Below, piece by piece: positions 6,579 through 14,300 of a stretch of 22,798 nt of DNA. The DNA lies in assembly GCA_017414585.1 (NCBI GenBank), contig JAFQLN010000069.1, positions 1-22,798 of the forward strand, read 5' to 3'. The translations under genes were made by a program, and so were the position numbers. Numbering within the stretch: the first letter of the stretch is position 1; the number at the start of each line of letters is the position of its first letter. The notes under the pieces are model-generated. The model did not search any database. It was given only the letters and a program-made list of their open reading frames with translations, and was not told where the DNA came from. Origin of the DNA: Clostridia bacterium (GTDB lineage: Bacteria; Bacillota_A; Clostridia; Oscillospirales; CAG-272).

Positions 6579-8117
6579 TCAAAGGAGCGGTGCGAGCAGT
6601 TCCAGTACCGCACGGAACAGTCTTCTTACAAGGCTGTTTTTTTCTTCTTCGGCAACTCTGCTCACGCGGAACATTTCCTCAAAGTCCGCTTTGATATCCG
6701 CAATACACTCCGTCCCGCTCATCCAGACACCGCATTCAAAATGAAGGTAGAGACTCCGGTAATCGAGGTTCACGCTGCCGACAGTCGCAAAGCGGTCATC
6801 GCAGAGGAAGGTTTTTGCGTGGATGAAGCCGGGGGTATATTCGTATATCTTCACGCCGTGTGCAAGGAGATTCGGGTAGAAGGATTTGGTTGTTTCGCTG
6901 ATGACTTTTTTATCGGGGATTCCCGGCGTGATAATCCGCACGTCAATTCCGCTCCGTACTGCGGTGCACAGTGCCTGTTCCATCCGTTCGTCGATGATCA
7001 GATACGGTGTGGTAATCCAGACATATTCTTGGGCGGCGGCAAGAATTCCGAGGTAAATATTCTCTCCGACAGCTTCGTCGTCCAGCGGACTGTCCGTATA
7101 GGGCTGGACAATGCCGGAAGTTTTCCTGCTCTGTCCCTGCTCAAGATTCGGTGCGTACACACTGTAGTCCCCTCTTTTTTCGGGAGCTGTGCCGCAGAGG
7201 TAGTCCCACATAGTCAGAAACATGACCGTGAAGCTCCACGCCGCTTTTCCTCTGACCATCACTGCGTTGTCTTTCCAGTATCCGAAGCGTTCTACACGGT
7301 TGATATATTCGTCAGCCAGATTGATTCCTCCTGTAAACGCCGTTTTTCCGTCGATCACGCAGATTTTTCTGTGATCGCGGTTATTCTGCCGTGCATTGAG
7401 TACCGGAACAAAGCGATGGAACACCCGGCATCGGATCCCCTCTTTTTCGAGTTTGCCGGCAAATTTCCGATTCAGAGTCATGATGCAGCCGATATCATCG
7501 TAGATCAGCCGCACATCGACCCCGGCTGCCGCTTTCTTGCGAAGAATCTCATGAATCCGGTTCCACATTTCCCCTTCTTCCACAATGAAGTATTCGAGAA
7601 AAATGTAACGCTCTGCCTGTTCGAGTTCTCGAAGAAGCGGAGCCAACATCGCTTCGCCGGAAGGAAAATACATTGTCTCCTCATTTTCAAAAGGCGGACA
7701 CAGGGCGGCGTTGGTTATATACTCCGCCTGTTTCCATGCATCCGGACAGCTGATTTTCATCTTTTGAAGAAGTGTGCGGTCTTCCAGCGCGGATTTGGTT
7801 ACAGCGCTCATAAACCGCATCTTGGCAAGAGAACGCTCCGACAAACGGTTTCCGCAGAAAATTTCATACACCGGGCAGCCGAACAACGGAAACAGAAGGA
7901 TTACAACAATCCATGCGAGCTTATATGCCATGTTCTGGTTCGTATGAATGACACGCAGAACATAGATAATCCCCATCGCGAAAGAAACAATATAGTATAA
8001 GACAAAGTATTTTGTAAATTCTATTGCCGCCAGAAGGATGATTACAAACTGCAGAGCTATCATAAGTCCGACAATGAACACTCTGCTGAACAGAAGTCTT
8101 TTCAGTTTTTTTCTCAT
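6579..8117 (-). CDS. cls: Cardiolipin synthase (phospholipase D superfamily)
   Basis: Cardiolipin synthases of this type condense two phosphatidylglycerol molecules into cardiolipin at the cytoplasmic membrane. The 512-residue protein has two to three N-terminal hydrophobic segments within about the first 85 residues, then two PLD catalytic motifs. The first is HRKICVIDG followed by KTAFTGG, and the second HAKTFLCDD followed by RFATVGSVNLD. Both keep the H-x-K-x4-D residues, so the enzyme should be active. I place the start at 8117 because GGAG sits six bases upstream. The ATG at 8123 directly abuts that GGAG and would leave no spacing. A good promoter lies at 8151-8179. No strong terminator is visible after its stop codon, only a weak GATTAT/ATAATC hairpin at 6561-6580. 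The family is clear; strict substrate preference is inferred. Confidence 0.94.
   Translation of the reverse strand: MRKKLKRLLFSRVFIVGLMIALQFVIILLAAIEFTKYFVLYYIVSFAMGIIYVLRVIHTNQNMAYKLAWIVVILLFPLFGCPVYEIFCGNRLSERSLAKMRFMSAVTKSALEDRTLLQKMKISCPDAWKQAEYITNAALCPPFENEETMYFPSGEAMLAPLLRELEQAERYIFLEYFIVEEGEMWNRIHEILRKKAAAGVDVRLIYDDIGCIMTLNRKFAGKLEKEGIRCRVFHRFVPVLNARQNNRDHRKICVIDGKTAFTGGINLADEYINRVERFGYWKDNAVMVRGKAAWSFTVMFLTMWDYLCGTAPEKRGDYSVYAPNLEQGQSRKTSGIVQPYTDSPLDDEAVGENIYLGILAAAQEYVWITTPYLIIDERMEQALCTAVRSGIDVRIITPGIPDKKVISETTKSFYPNLLAHGVKIYEYTPGFIHAKTFLCDDRFATVGSVNLDYRSLYLHFECGVWMSGTECIADIKADFEEMFRVSRVAEEEKNSLVRRLFRAVLELLAPLL
6616..6643 (+). terminator. Intrinsic terminator for trmL, embedded in the cls coding region
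   Basis: AACAGTCTT (6616-6624) pairs with AAGGCTGTT (6630-6638) through nine pairs including one U-G wobble. The loop is CTTAC, and a run of T residues spans 6637-6643. In the opposite direction the same bases encode the C-terminal EEEKNSLVRRLF part of cardiolipin synthase. Confidence 0.75.
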
Positions 8118-8150
8118 ATGCATCTCCGCGTTTTTGCTGGTAATGTTTCT

Positions 8151-8179
8151 ATTTTATGGAATATATGCAAATAAGTCAA
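8151..8179 (-). promoter_or_regulatory. Sigma-A type promoter for cls
   Basis: On the minus strand TTGACT (8174-8179) and TAAAAT (8151-8156) are separated by exactly 17 bases. They lie 34 bases upstream of the start codon at 8117, divergent from the promoter at 8238-8266. Confidence 0.8.
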
Positions 8180-8237
8180 CGTCTTTTGGTAAACGGAATG
8201 TATCGTTTTTCCGTATACAAATCCGTTTTTTAATTAC

Positions 8238-8266
8238 TTGACAAGCCGCGGCGTATATGCTACAAT
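8238..8266 (+). promoter_or_regulatory. Near-consensus sigma-A promoter for the SGNH hydrolase gene
   Basis: A perfect TTGACA (8238-8243) is followed after 17 bases by TACAAT (8261-8266). TGC immediately before the -10 makes it an extended -10 as well. It is the best match to consensus in the window and lies about 40 bases ahead of the ATG at 8308. Confidence 0.88.
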
Positions 8267-8307
8267 ACCTTTATACACCATTTTGACAAAAAAGAAAGGA
8301 ACTTATC

Positions 8308-8928
8308 ATGAAAATTTTATTTCAGGGTGACAGTATTACCGATGCAGGACGTGACCGCAGTGATGTTCACAATCTCGGAAACGGTTATCCGAAGTTCACC
8401 GCCGAACTGATCCGGAACCGTCATCCCGGCACAGATTTCGAGTTTATCAATCTCGGCATCAGCGGAAACCGTGCGGAAAATCTCCGCGACCGCTGGCAGG
8501 CTGACTGTATTGATCTGCAGCCGGATGTTGTTTCCATCCTGATCGGCGTCAACGACACATGGCATCGTGCCGGTGACAAAAACTGGATGCCGCACGATTA
8601 TTTTGAAGAATGCTACCGCTTTATTCTTTCCGAAATCAAGGAAAAGACCAACGCCAAGATTATCATGATCGAACAGTTCCTTCTCTATACACCGGACAAG
8701 GACTTCTTCCATGTGGATCTGGATGCCAAGATTCAGGTAACACGAAAGCTGGCACGCGAGTTCGCGGATGTATTCATTCCCATGGACGGCATTTTCGCTT
8801 CGCACTGTATCGGCACTGAGCCTACAAAATGGGCTGGCGATGGTGTTCATCCCACAGAAGCCGGTGCTCGTCTGATTGCCGGGTACTACGCTGACGCGTT
8901 TGACAAGCTCTTCGCTTCCATTCACTGA
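8308..8928 (+). CDS. SGNH/GDSL-type esterase or lipase, cytoplasmic
   Basis: SGNH hydrolases cleave ester bonds, commonly acetyl or acyl groups on sugars or lipids. The 206-residue protein has all four blocks: GDSIT at 7-11 with Ser9 as nucleophile, GISGNR giving the oxyanion Gly and Asn, GVND in the middle, and DGVHPT with Asp178 and His181 completing the catalytic triad. There is no signal peptide, which suggests an intracellular substrate. The start is supported by AAAGGA seven bases upstream. The gene stands alone between a near-consensus promoter and a strong terminator, so it is a single-gene unit. The natural substrate cannot be deduced; a role in deacetylating carbohydrate or wall precursors is only a possibility. 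Confidence 0.9.
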   Translation: MKILFQGDSITDAGRDRSDVHNLGNGYPKFTAELIRNRHPGTDFEFINLGISGNRAENLRDRWQADCIDLQPDVVSILIGVNDTWHRAGDKNWMPHDYFEECYRFILSEIKEKTNAKIIMIEQFLLYTPDKDFFHVDLDAKIQVTRKLAREFADVFIPMDGIFASHCIGTEPTKWAGDGVHPTEAGARLIAGYYADAFDKLFASIH

Positions 8929-8938
8929 CAAACACAAC

Positions 8939-8986
8939 AAAATCCCGGGTTACGGTAGTTGAAATACCGCCGCCCGGGATTTTTTT
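8939..8986. terminator. Bidirectional intrinsic terminator between the SGNH hydrolase gene and spoIVA
   Basis: AATCCCGGG (8941-8949) pairs with CCCGGGATT (8973-8981), and an inner CGGTA/TACCG stem (8953-8957, 8965-8969) extends it. A plus-strand T-run (8980-8986) ends the hydrolase gene, and the minus strand ends in ATTTTG for spoIVA. The spoIVA stop codon (8985-8987) overlaps the T-run. Confidence 0.92.
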
Positions 8987-10496
8987 ACAGAATGATACAG
9001 ATCAGTCCCTGACTGCCTTCGTTGATGATTTTCGACAGTGTTTCACCGAATTTCTGCCGTGCATCTTCGGGGAGATGCTCCAGCTTCGCGTGCAGACCGT
9101 CTCCCACCAGTTCATACAGAGAACGTCCGAACATATTGGATTCCCATATGGATTTCGGATCGTCTTCAAACTGCTTCATCAGATACCGGATCATTTCTTC
9201 CGACTGCTGTTCCGTACCGACAATCGGATTGATTTCCGTTTCTATATTGGTGCGGATCATATGCACGGATCCCGCCGATGCCCGGAGCCGTACGCCGTAT
9301 CCACCCGCCTGACGGATCATTTCCGGTTCTTCGAGGGTGAGACTTTCTGTGTCGGGCATGACGATGCCGTAACCGGTTTCATTCACTGATCGGATGGCAT
9401 CGCGGTATTTATCCATCTCCCGTTTGGACTGGGACAGACTGCTGAGCGCTTCCAGAAGTTCCGCTTCGTTTTTCATAGGAATACCGGTCATTTCAGAAAT
9501 GGTATCGTAGTAAAGTCCTTCCGGCAGACGCACTTCCATCTCTACTCTGCCCTCTCCGGCGTCACTTTCAGTCACAGTACAGATCGGTTTATCGGGATAC
9601 TCCCCGCATCGTGCTGCCGCTGTCTCCAGTTCCTTCAGCAGAACCGGCAGGAATACTTCCTTTACATCCCGCAGACGCTTCATTTCTTTTGATGCTTTCA
9701 GAACTGCGTCATACAGTACGCTTCGGAGACGATGATCGTCCGGCAGAACCGATGTCCATGCGGGAAAGATGATATCGGTTTGCTTTGCCGGGAATTCATC
9801 GAGAAGCATGGCGAGAATCCCGCTGATATCCTCCGCATCCAGCTCCATACAGTTGACGAGCGCCACGGGTGCATGATATTTTTCTTCCAGCTTCATAGCC
9901 AGTCTGACAGCATTTTCGGATTCCGGCTCAGCTGAATTGAGAATTACGGCAAAGGGTTTTCCGAGTTCAGACAGTTCTGCTGCAATCCGTTCCTCCGCTC
10001 CGATATAATTCTCCCGTGCCAGATCCCCGATCGTGCCATCCGTAGTCACCAGCATCCCGATCGTGGCGTGTTCGGCAATGACTTTCCGTGTTCCGAATTC
10101 CGCCGCTTCCCCGAACGGAACGGGATTCTCATGCCACGGGGTATGCACCATCCTCGCAGCACCGTTTTCTTCTGATCCGAGCGCTTCCGGAATCATGTAC
10201 CCCACGCAGTCAATCAGTTTGATACGCAGTTCCGTTCCGTCTTTCGTACGGAAAGCAACACTCTCATCCGGGATGAATTTCGGTTCGGTTGTCATGACGG
10301 TTCGTCCGCCGGCACTCTGCGGAAGCGCATCTCTGGCGCGGTTCTGATCAAATTCGTTGTCGATGTTCGGAAGCACCGCCGCTTCCATAAACTGTTTGAT
10401 AAAGGTGCTTTTTCCGCACCGCACGGGTCCCACGACACCGATGTAAACGTCCCCCTTTGTCCTTTCCGCGATATCGCGGTAAATCGTTGTATCCAT
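8985..10496 (-). CDS. spoIVA: Stage IV sporulation protein A, spore coat morphogenetic ATPase
   Basis: SpoIVA is made in the mother cell and polymerises, using ATP hydrolysis, into the basement layer of the spore coat around the forespore. The 503-residue product is close to the usual length (about 492). It has a Walker A motif GPVRCGKST at 23-31, a conserved MTTEPKF sensor region, and a DCVGY G3-like motif. The characteristic TTDGTIGDLAR is present, and the C-terminus NEGSQGLICIIL closely resembles the conserved membrane-targeting tail. The residue before GK is Cys, where Bacillus has Thr, in a variable Walker A position. The start at 10496 has GGAGG seven bases upstream, but that GGAGG lies in a perfect 9-bp hairpin. 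A candidate sigma-E promoter overlaps the hairpin. The upstream DUF554 gene ends only 55 bases away. Its presence marks a spore-forming lineage. Confidence 0.97.
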   Translation of the reverse strand: MDTTIYRDIAERTKGDVYIGVVGPVRCGKSTFIKQFMEAAVLPNIDNEFDQNRARDALPQSAGGRTVMTTEPKFIPDESVAFRTKDGTELRIKLIDCVGYMIPEALGSEENGAARMVHTPWHENPVPFGEAAEFGTRKVIAEHATIGMLVTTDGTIGDLARENYIGAEERIAAELSELGKPFAVILNSAEPESENAVRLAMKLEEKYHAPVALVNCMELDAEDISGILAMLLDEFPAKQTDIIFPAWTSVLPDDHRLRSVLYDAVLKASKEMKRLRDVKEVFLPVLLKELETAAARCGEYPDKPICTVTESDAGEGRVEMEVRLPEGLYYDTISEMTGIPMKNEAELLEALSSLSQSKREMDKYRDAIRSVNETGYGIVMPDTESLTLEEPEMIRQAGGYGVRLRASAGSVHMIRTNIETEINPIVGTEQQSEEMIRYLMKQFEDDPKSIWESNMFGRSLYELVGDGLHAKLEHLPEDARQKFGETLSKIINEGSQGLICIIL

Positions 10497-10503
10497 AAAT
10501 AAT

Positions 10504-10542
10504 CCTCCGCATCGGTTGAATGTACTTCATCCTATGCGGAGG
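10504..10542 (-). promoter_or_regulatory. Hairpin sequestering the spoIVA Shine-Dalgarno
   Basis: In the minus-strand transcript CCTCCGCAT (10542-10534) pairs perfectly with ATGCGGAGG (10512-10504). The GGAGG that serves spoIVA is wholly inside the 3' arm. The 21-base loop can add a short TGAA/TTCA stem. A transcript that reads through from DUF554 would carry both arms and hide the ribosome site. A transcript that starts in the loop would not. Confidence 0.65.
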
Positions 10543-10549
10543 TTTTTTT
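10504..10549 (+). terminator. Plus-strand intrinsic terminator, antisense to the spoIVA leader
   Basis: Read on the plus strand, the same 9-bp stem (10504-10512 with 10534-10542) is followed immediately by seven T residues (10543-10549), an excellent intrinsic terminator. No plus-strand gene ends here. It would stop antisense transcripts crossing spoIVA before they enter DUF554. Confidence 0.6.
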
Positions 10550-10558
10550 CGTTATGCC
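10529..10558 (-). promoter_or_regulatory. Candidate sigma-E promoter for spoIVA
   Basis: On the minus strand GGCATAAC (10558-10551) and CATAGGAT (10536-10529) are separated by 14 bases. They resemble the Bacillus sigma-E elements (about kmATATT and CATACAmT) with six of eight matches at the -10 but a weaker -35. Family knowledge says that spoIVA is sigma-E dependent. The -10 overlaps the left arm of the hairpin, so the start near 10522 would exclude that arm. Confidence 0.35.
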
Positions 10559-11283
10559 AGCAACTGGTAAATCCCGTAGATCACGGGAACAAGCAGTCCG
10601 GGCAGCATATTGCCGACCTTGACCTGCTTGCCGAAGAACAGGTTGATTCCCACGCCGAAGATCATCACGGATCCGACGAGGGACATACCGGAAATCATGG
10701 TATCAGTGAGATATGTTCCGATGACGCCGGCAAGTGCGGTGATCGCGCCCTGATAGATTGCCATGGGAATTGCCGAACAGAGCACGCCGATGCCCAGTGT
10801 GGAGGCAAAGACCATCGTGGAGATAAAGTCGAGGATGGACTTGGAGAAAAGCATGGTTGGGTCGCCTTCCAGACCGTCGCGGAGAGAACCGACAATCGCC
10901 ATGGCTCCCACGCAGACAACAAGCGTTGCTGTCACAAATCCTTCCGTAAAGCGGCTGTCACCGGAACGGAAAATCTTCCACTTTTTCATTTTATCGCCGA
11001 TGCTTTCGAGCCGGTCTTCGATTTTGCAAAGTTCTCCGACCAGTGTTCCGAGTACGAGCGAAACGATCATCAGCATGATACCGTTTGCCGACAGTTTTCC
11101 GTCTTCACCGATGACGAGCATTTCCTGCAGGGTACATCCGATTCCGATGAACATGGTTGCGATTCCGAGCGTCTTCATCAAGGATTTCTGCAGTTCTTCA
11201 GATAATCCTTTTTTGGCAATGATGCCGATGGTACTGCCGAGGAGCACGGCGAGGGTATTGACGATTGTCCCGATTCCGGGCAT
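10552..11283 (-). CDS. DUF554 family integral membrane protein
   Basis: The 243-residue protein matches the DUF554 family (YqgA/YdfK type), whose function is not established; transport has been suggested for relatives. It consists almost entirely of hydrophobic helices with Gly-rich faces: GTIVNTLAVLLGSTIG at the N-terminus, VCVGAMAIVGSLRDGL in the middle, and SAIPMAIYQGAITALAG later. I chose the ATG at 11283, with AGGA ten bases upstream. The in-frame GTG at 11292 lies one base from that AGGA and is unlikely. The gene follows polC by 40 bases with no terminator and precedes spoIVA by 55 bases. It therefore sits between a replication gene and a sporulation gene, probably read through from the large operon. 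Its own promoter, if any, is not obvious. Confidence 0.88.
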   Translation of the reverse strand: MPGIGTIVNTLAVLLGSTIGIIAKKGLSEELQKSLMKTLGIATMFIGIGCTLQEMLVIGEDGKLSANGIMLMIVSLVLGTLVGELCKIEDRLESIGDKMKKWKIFRSGDSRFTEGFVTATLVVCVGAMAIVGSLRDGLEGDPTMLFSKSILDFISTMVFASTLGIGVLCSAIPMAIYQGAITALAGVIGTYLTDTMISGMSLVGSVMIFGVGINLFFGKQVKVGNMLPGLLVPVIYGIYQLLA

Positions 11284-11323
11284 AGTTGACACTTCCTTTT
11301 GTTTTTATAGAATAAGATCCGGT

Positions 11324-14300
11324 TTAACCGAACATGGAAAGCTGATTGGTTTTGGACATTCCCTTGAGCGCGCCGTTCTTTTCGAGCAGTTCGAGCACAC
11401 TTTTGGAAACCTTGGCTTTGGTCCGCAGTTCGTCAACAGAGAAGATTGCTCCGGACTGCATGGCATTCATAATATTTTCCGCCGCCGCTGCGCCAAGCCC
11501 CGGCAGTGAAGTGAACGGGAGACGGATTTTCCCCTTTTCCGGTATATACTTTGTCGCGTGGGATTTGTAGATATCAACCGGAAGGAAATCGTAGCCGCGC
11601 TGGAAATACTCGTTGATCAGCATAAGCGCACCGGCAACTTCGGCTTCGGCGGCAGAAATTTCATGGCGGCGCTTATTGAGATCGGTGAGGACGTTTTTGA
11701 CGTTTTCCTTTCCCTTCATAACGATTTCACCGTCAAATCCGTCGGGTGCTGCTGTGAAATAAGCGGCATAAAACTCGACGGGATAGTAAATTTTATACCA
11801 CATCAGCCGGATTGCGTCGATGACGTATGCCGCGGCGTGTGCTTTCGGGAACATATAACGGATCTTCTGCAGAGAGTCGATATACCACTGCGGAACGCCG
11901 TTTTCATGCATGGCATCCTGCATATCCTGCGGGATAATCACGCCTTTTTTATTTTTGCGGACAAACTCCATAATCTTAAAAGACAGGGATTTGTCCATGC
12001 CGTATTTGTGAATGAGCGTCATCATAATGTCGTCACGGCACCCGATAACGTCGGAAATCGTACAGGTTCCGGAAGATATCAGCTCATCCGCGTTGCCGAG
12101 CCAGCATCCGGTTCCGTGGGTGAGTCCGGAAATCTGGAGCAGGTCGGTGAAGTTCTTCGGCTGTGCGCTCATGAGCACTCCCCGGATGAACGGCGTACCC
12201 ATTTCGGGCAGTCCGAGCGTGGCGGTTTTGGAGTCGATCTGCTCCGGTGTGACGCCGATGGGATCTGTCGAGGTAAAGCTCTTATACACAGCCGGATCGC
12301 TCATCGGAACATCCAGGACACTGTAGCCGGAATACTCCTCGAGACGCTTATACTTGGTCGGAATATCGTGTCCGAGGATATCGAGTTTTAAAATGGTATC
12401 GTGCAGATATTTAAACTCGAAGTGCGTACTGACAATATCGGAGTTGGGGTCGTCGGCGGGATGCTGGATCGGACAGAAATCGTAAATCTCATATTCCGCC
12501 GGAACGACGATCATGCCGCCCGGATGCTGACCTGTGGTGCGTTTGATGCCGACACACCCGGACACCAGCCGATCCATCTCAGCGCGGTTGACGGAAATGC
12601 CTTTTCCTTCGAGGTATCTTGCCGCGAAGCCGAACGCTGTTTTATCTGCGAGCGTACCGATTGTTCCTGCTTTGAACGCTTTTCCGGCGCCGAACAGCAC
12701 TTCCGTGAATTTATGCGCATCCCCCTGTACATCCCCGGAAAAGTTGAGGTCGATATCGGGCGTTTTGTCTCCTTTGAAGCCAAGGAAGGTTTCAAAGGGT
12801 ATATCGTGTCCGTCCTGTTCGCAAACTGCACCGCATTTGGGGCATTCTTTTCGCGGCAGGTCAAAACCGGAACCGACTTCACCGTGGGTAAAGAACTCGT
12901 TCCACTTGCACTTCGGGCAGCGGTAATGCGGCGGCAGCGGATTGACGCGCGTAATGCCCGCCATGGTTGCCGCAAAGGACGATCCGACCGACCCTCTCGA
13001 ACCGACCTGATATCCTTTTGATTCGCTGTTTTCTACGAGCTTGCGGGCGATAATATACATGATCGCAAAGCCGTTTTTGATAATGGAATCCAGTTCTCTT
13101 GCCAGCCGTTCCGTTACAACATCGGGAAGCGGATCGCCGTATAGGTTTTTCGCCAGCTCCCAGCATTTGGTTGTCAGTTCTTCTTCCGCACCGTCGATAT
13201 GCGGAGGATAGTTTCCTTCCGGAATCGGACGACAGACTTCGATCATATCGGCGATTTTGTTCGGGTTTTCAATGACGACTTCCCTTGCAACGTCTTCGCC
13301 GAGATATGCAAATTCTTCAAGCATTTCTTCCGTCGTCCGGAAATACAGCTTGGAATCATGGTCGGCATCCTTGAAACCAAGTCCGGCAAGAATAATGCGG
13401 CGGTAAATCTCGTCTTCCGGATTCTTGAAGTGCGCGTCACAGGTAGCACAGACAGGACGGTTTGCTTTTCGCCCGATTTCAATAATCCGCCGATTGAAAT
13501 TGCGCAGGGCTTCTTCATCCGGTACTTTACCGTCACGGATCATGAACGCATTGTTGACAATAGGCTGGATTTCGAGGTAATCGTAAAACTGCGCCATTTC
13601 GATGAGTTCCGATTCCGGTTTTCCGTCCATCATAGCAGTGAACAGTTCACCGGCTTCGCAGGCGGAACCGAGAATCAACCCTTCGCGGTGTTCTTCCAGA
13701 AGCGTTCTGGGAATGCGCGGGTGACGGTAGTAATATCTGAGGTTCGATTCGGAAACCAGCTTATAGAGATTTTTCATGCCGGTCTGGTTCTTCACGAGGA
13801 TGATCTGGTGATAAGATTTGAGTTTGAGCGGATCGGCTTTTTCCGACATGGAAAAATTCATGCGCTGGATATTGTCGATTCCCTCCTCCTTGAGACGTTC
13901 GATCATGCAGGTGAAAATAGCTGCAAGCATTTCCGCGTCGTCGCAGGCACGATGATGATTGAAGTTCCCGAGTTTATAATGTTTCGCCAGTGTATCCAGT
14001 TTATGATTTTTAAGGTCCGGATTCATGTAGCGCGACATGGCGACGGTATCGAGATAGGGATTCTCAAAAGGAAGTCCGCATTCCTCCGCCGCGTGCCGGA
14101 TAAAACCGGTGTCAAAAGATGCATTATGGGCAACGAGCATTCTGCTGCCGATGAAGCGGAAGAACTCCTGCAGGACTTCGCCAATCGGCGGTGCGTCTGC
14201 TACCATCTCATCCGTAATGCCTGTCAGTTCGACAATATTGGCGGGAATCGGTACGCCGGGATTGACAAAGCTGTTGAAGCGATCCTTGATTTCCCCGTTC

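Noticed and set aside
6741..8000. 419-codon plus-strand frame opposite cls
   Set aside because: It is antisense to a cardiolipin synthase with intact catalytic motifs and has no support of its own.
9000..10496. Cys in the SpoIVA Walker A motif as a sign of lost ATPase activity
   Set aside because: The altered position is one of the variable x residues of GxxxxGKS/T; the catalytic Gly-Lys-Ser is intact.
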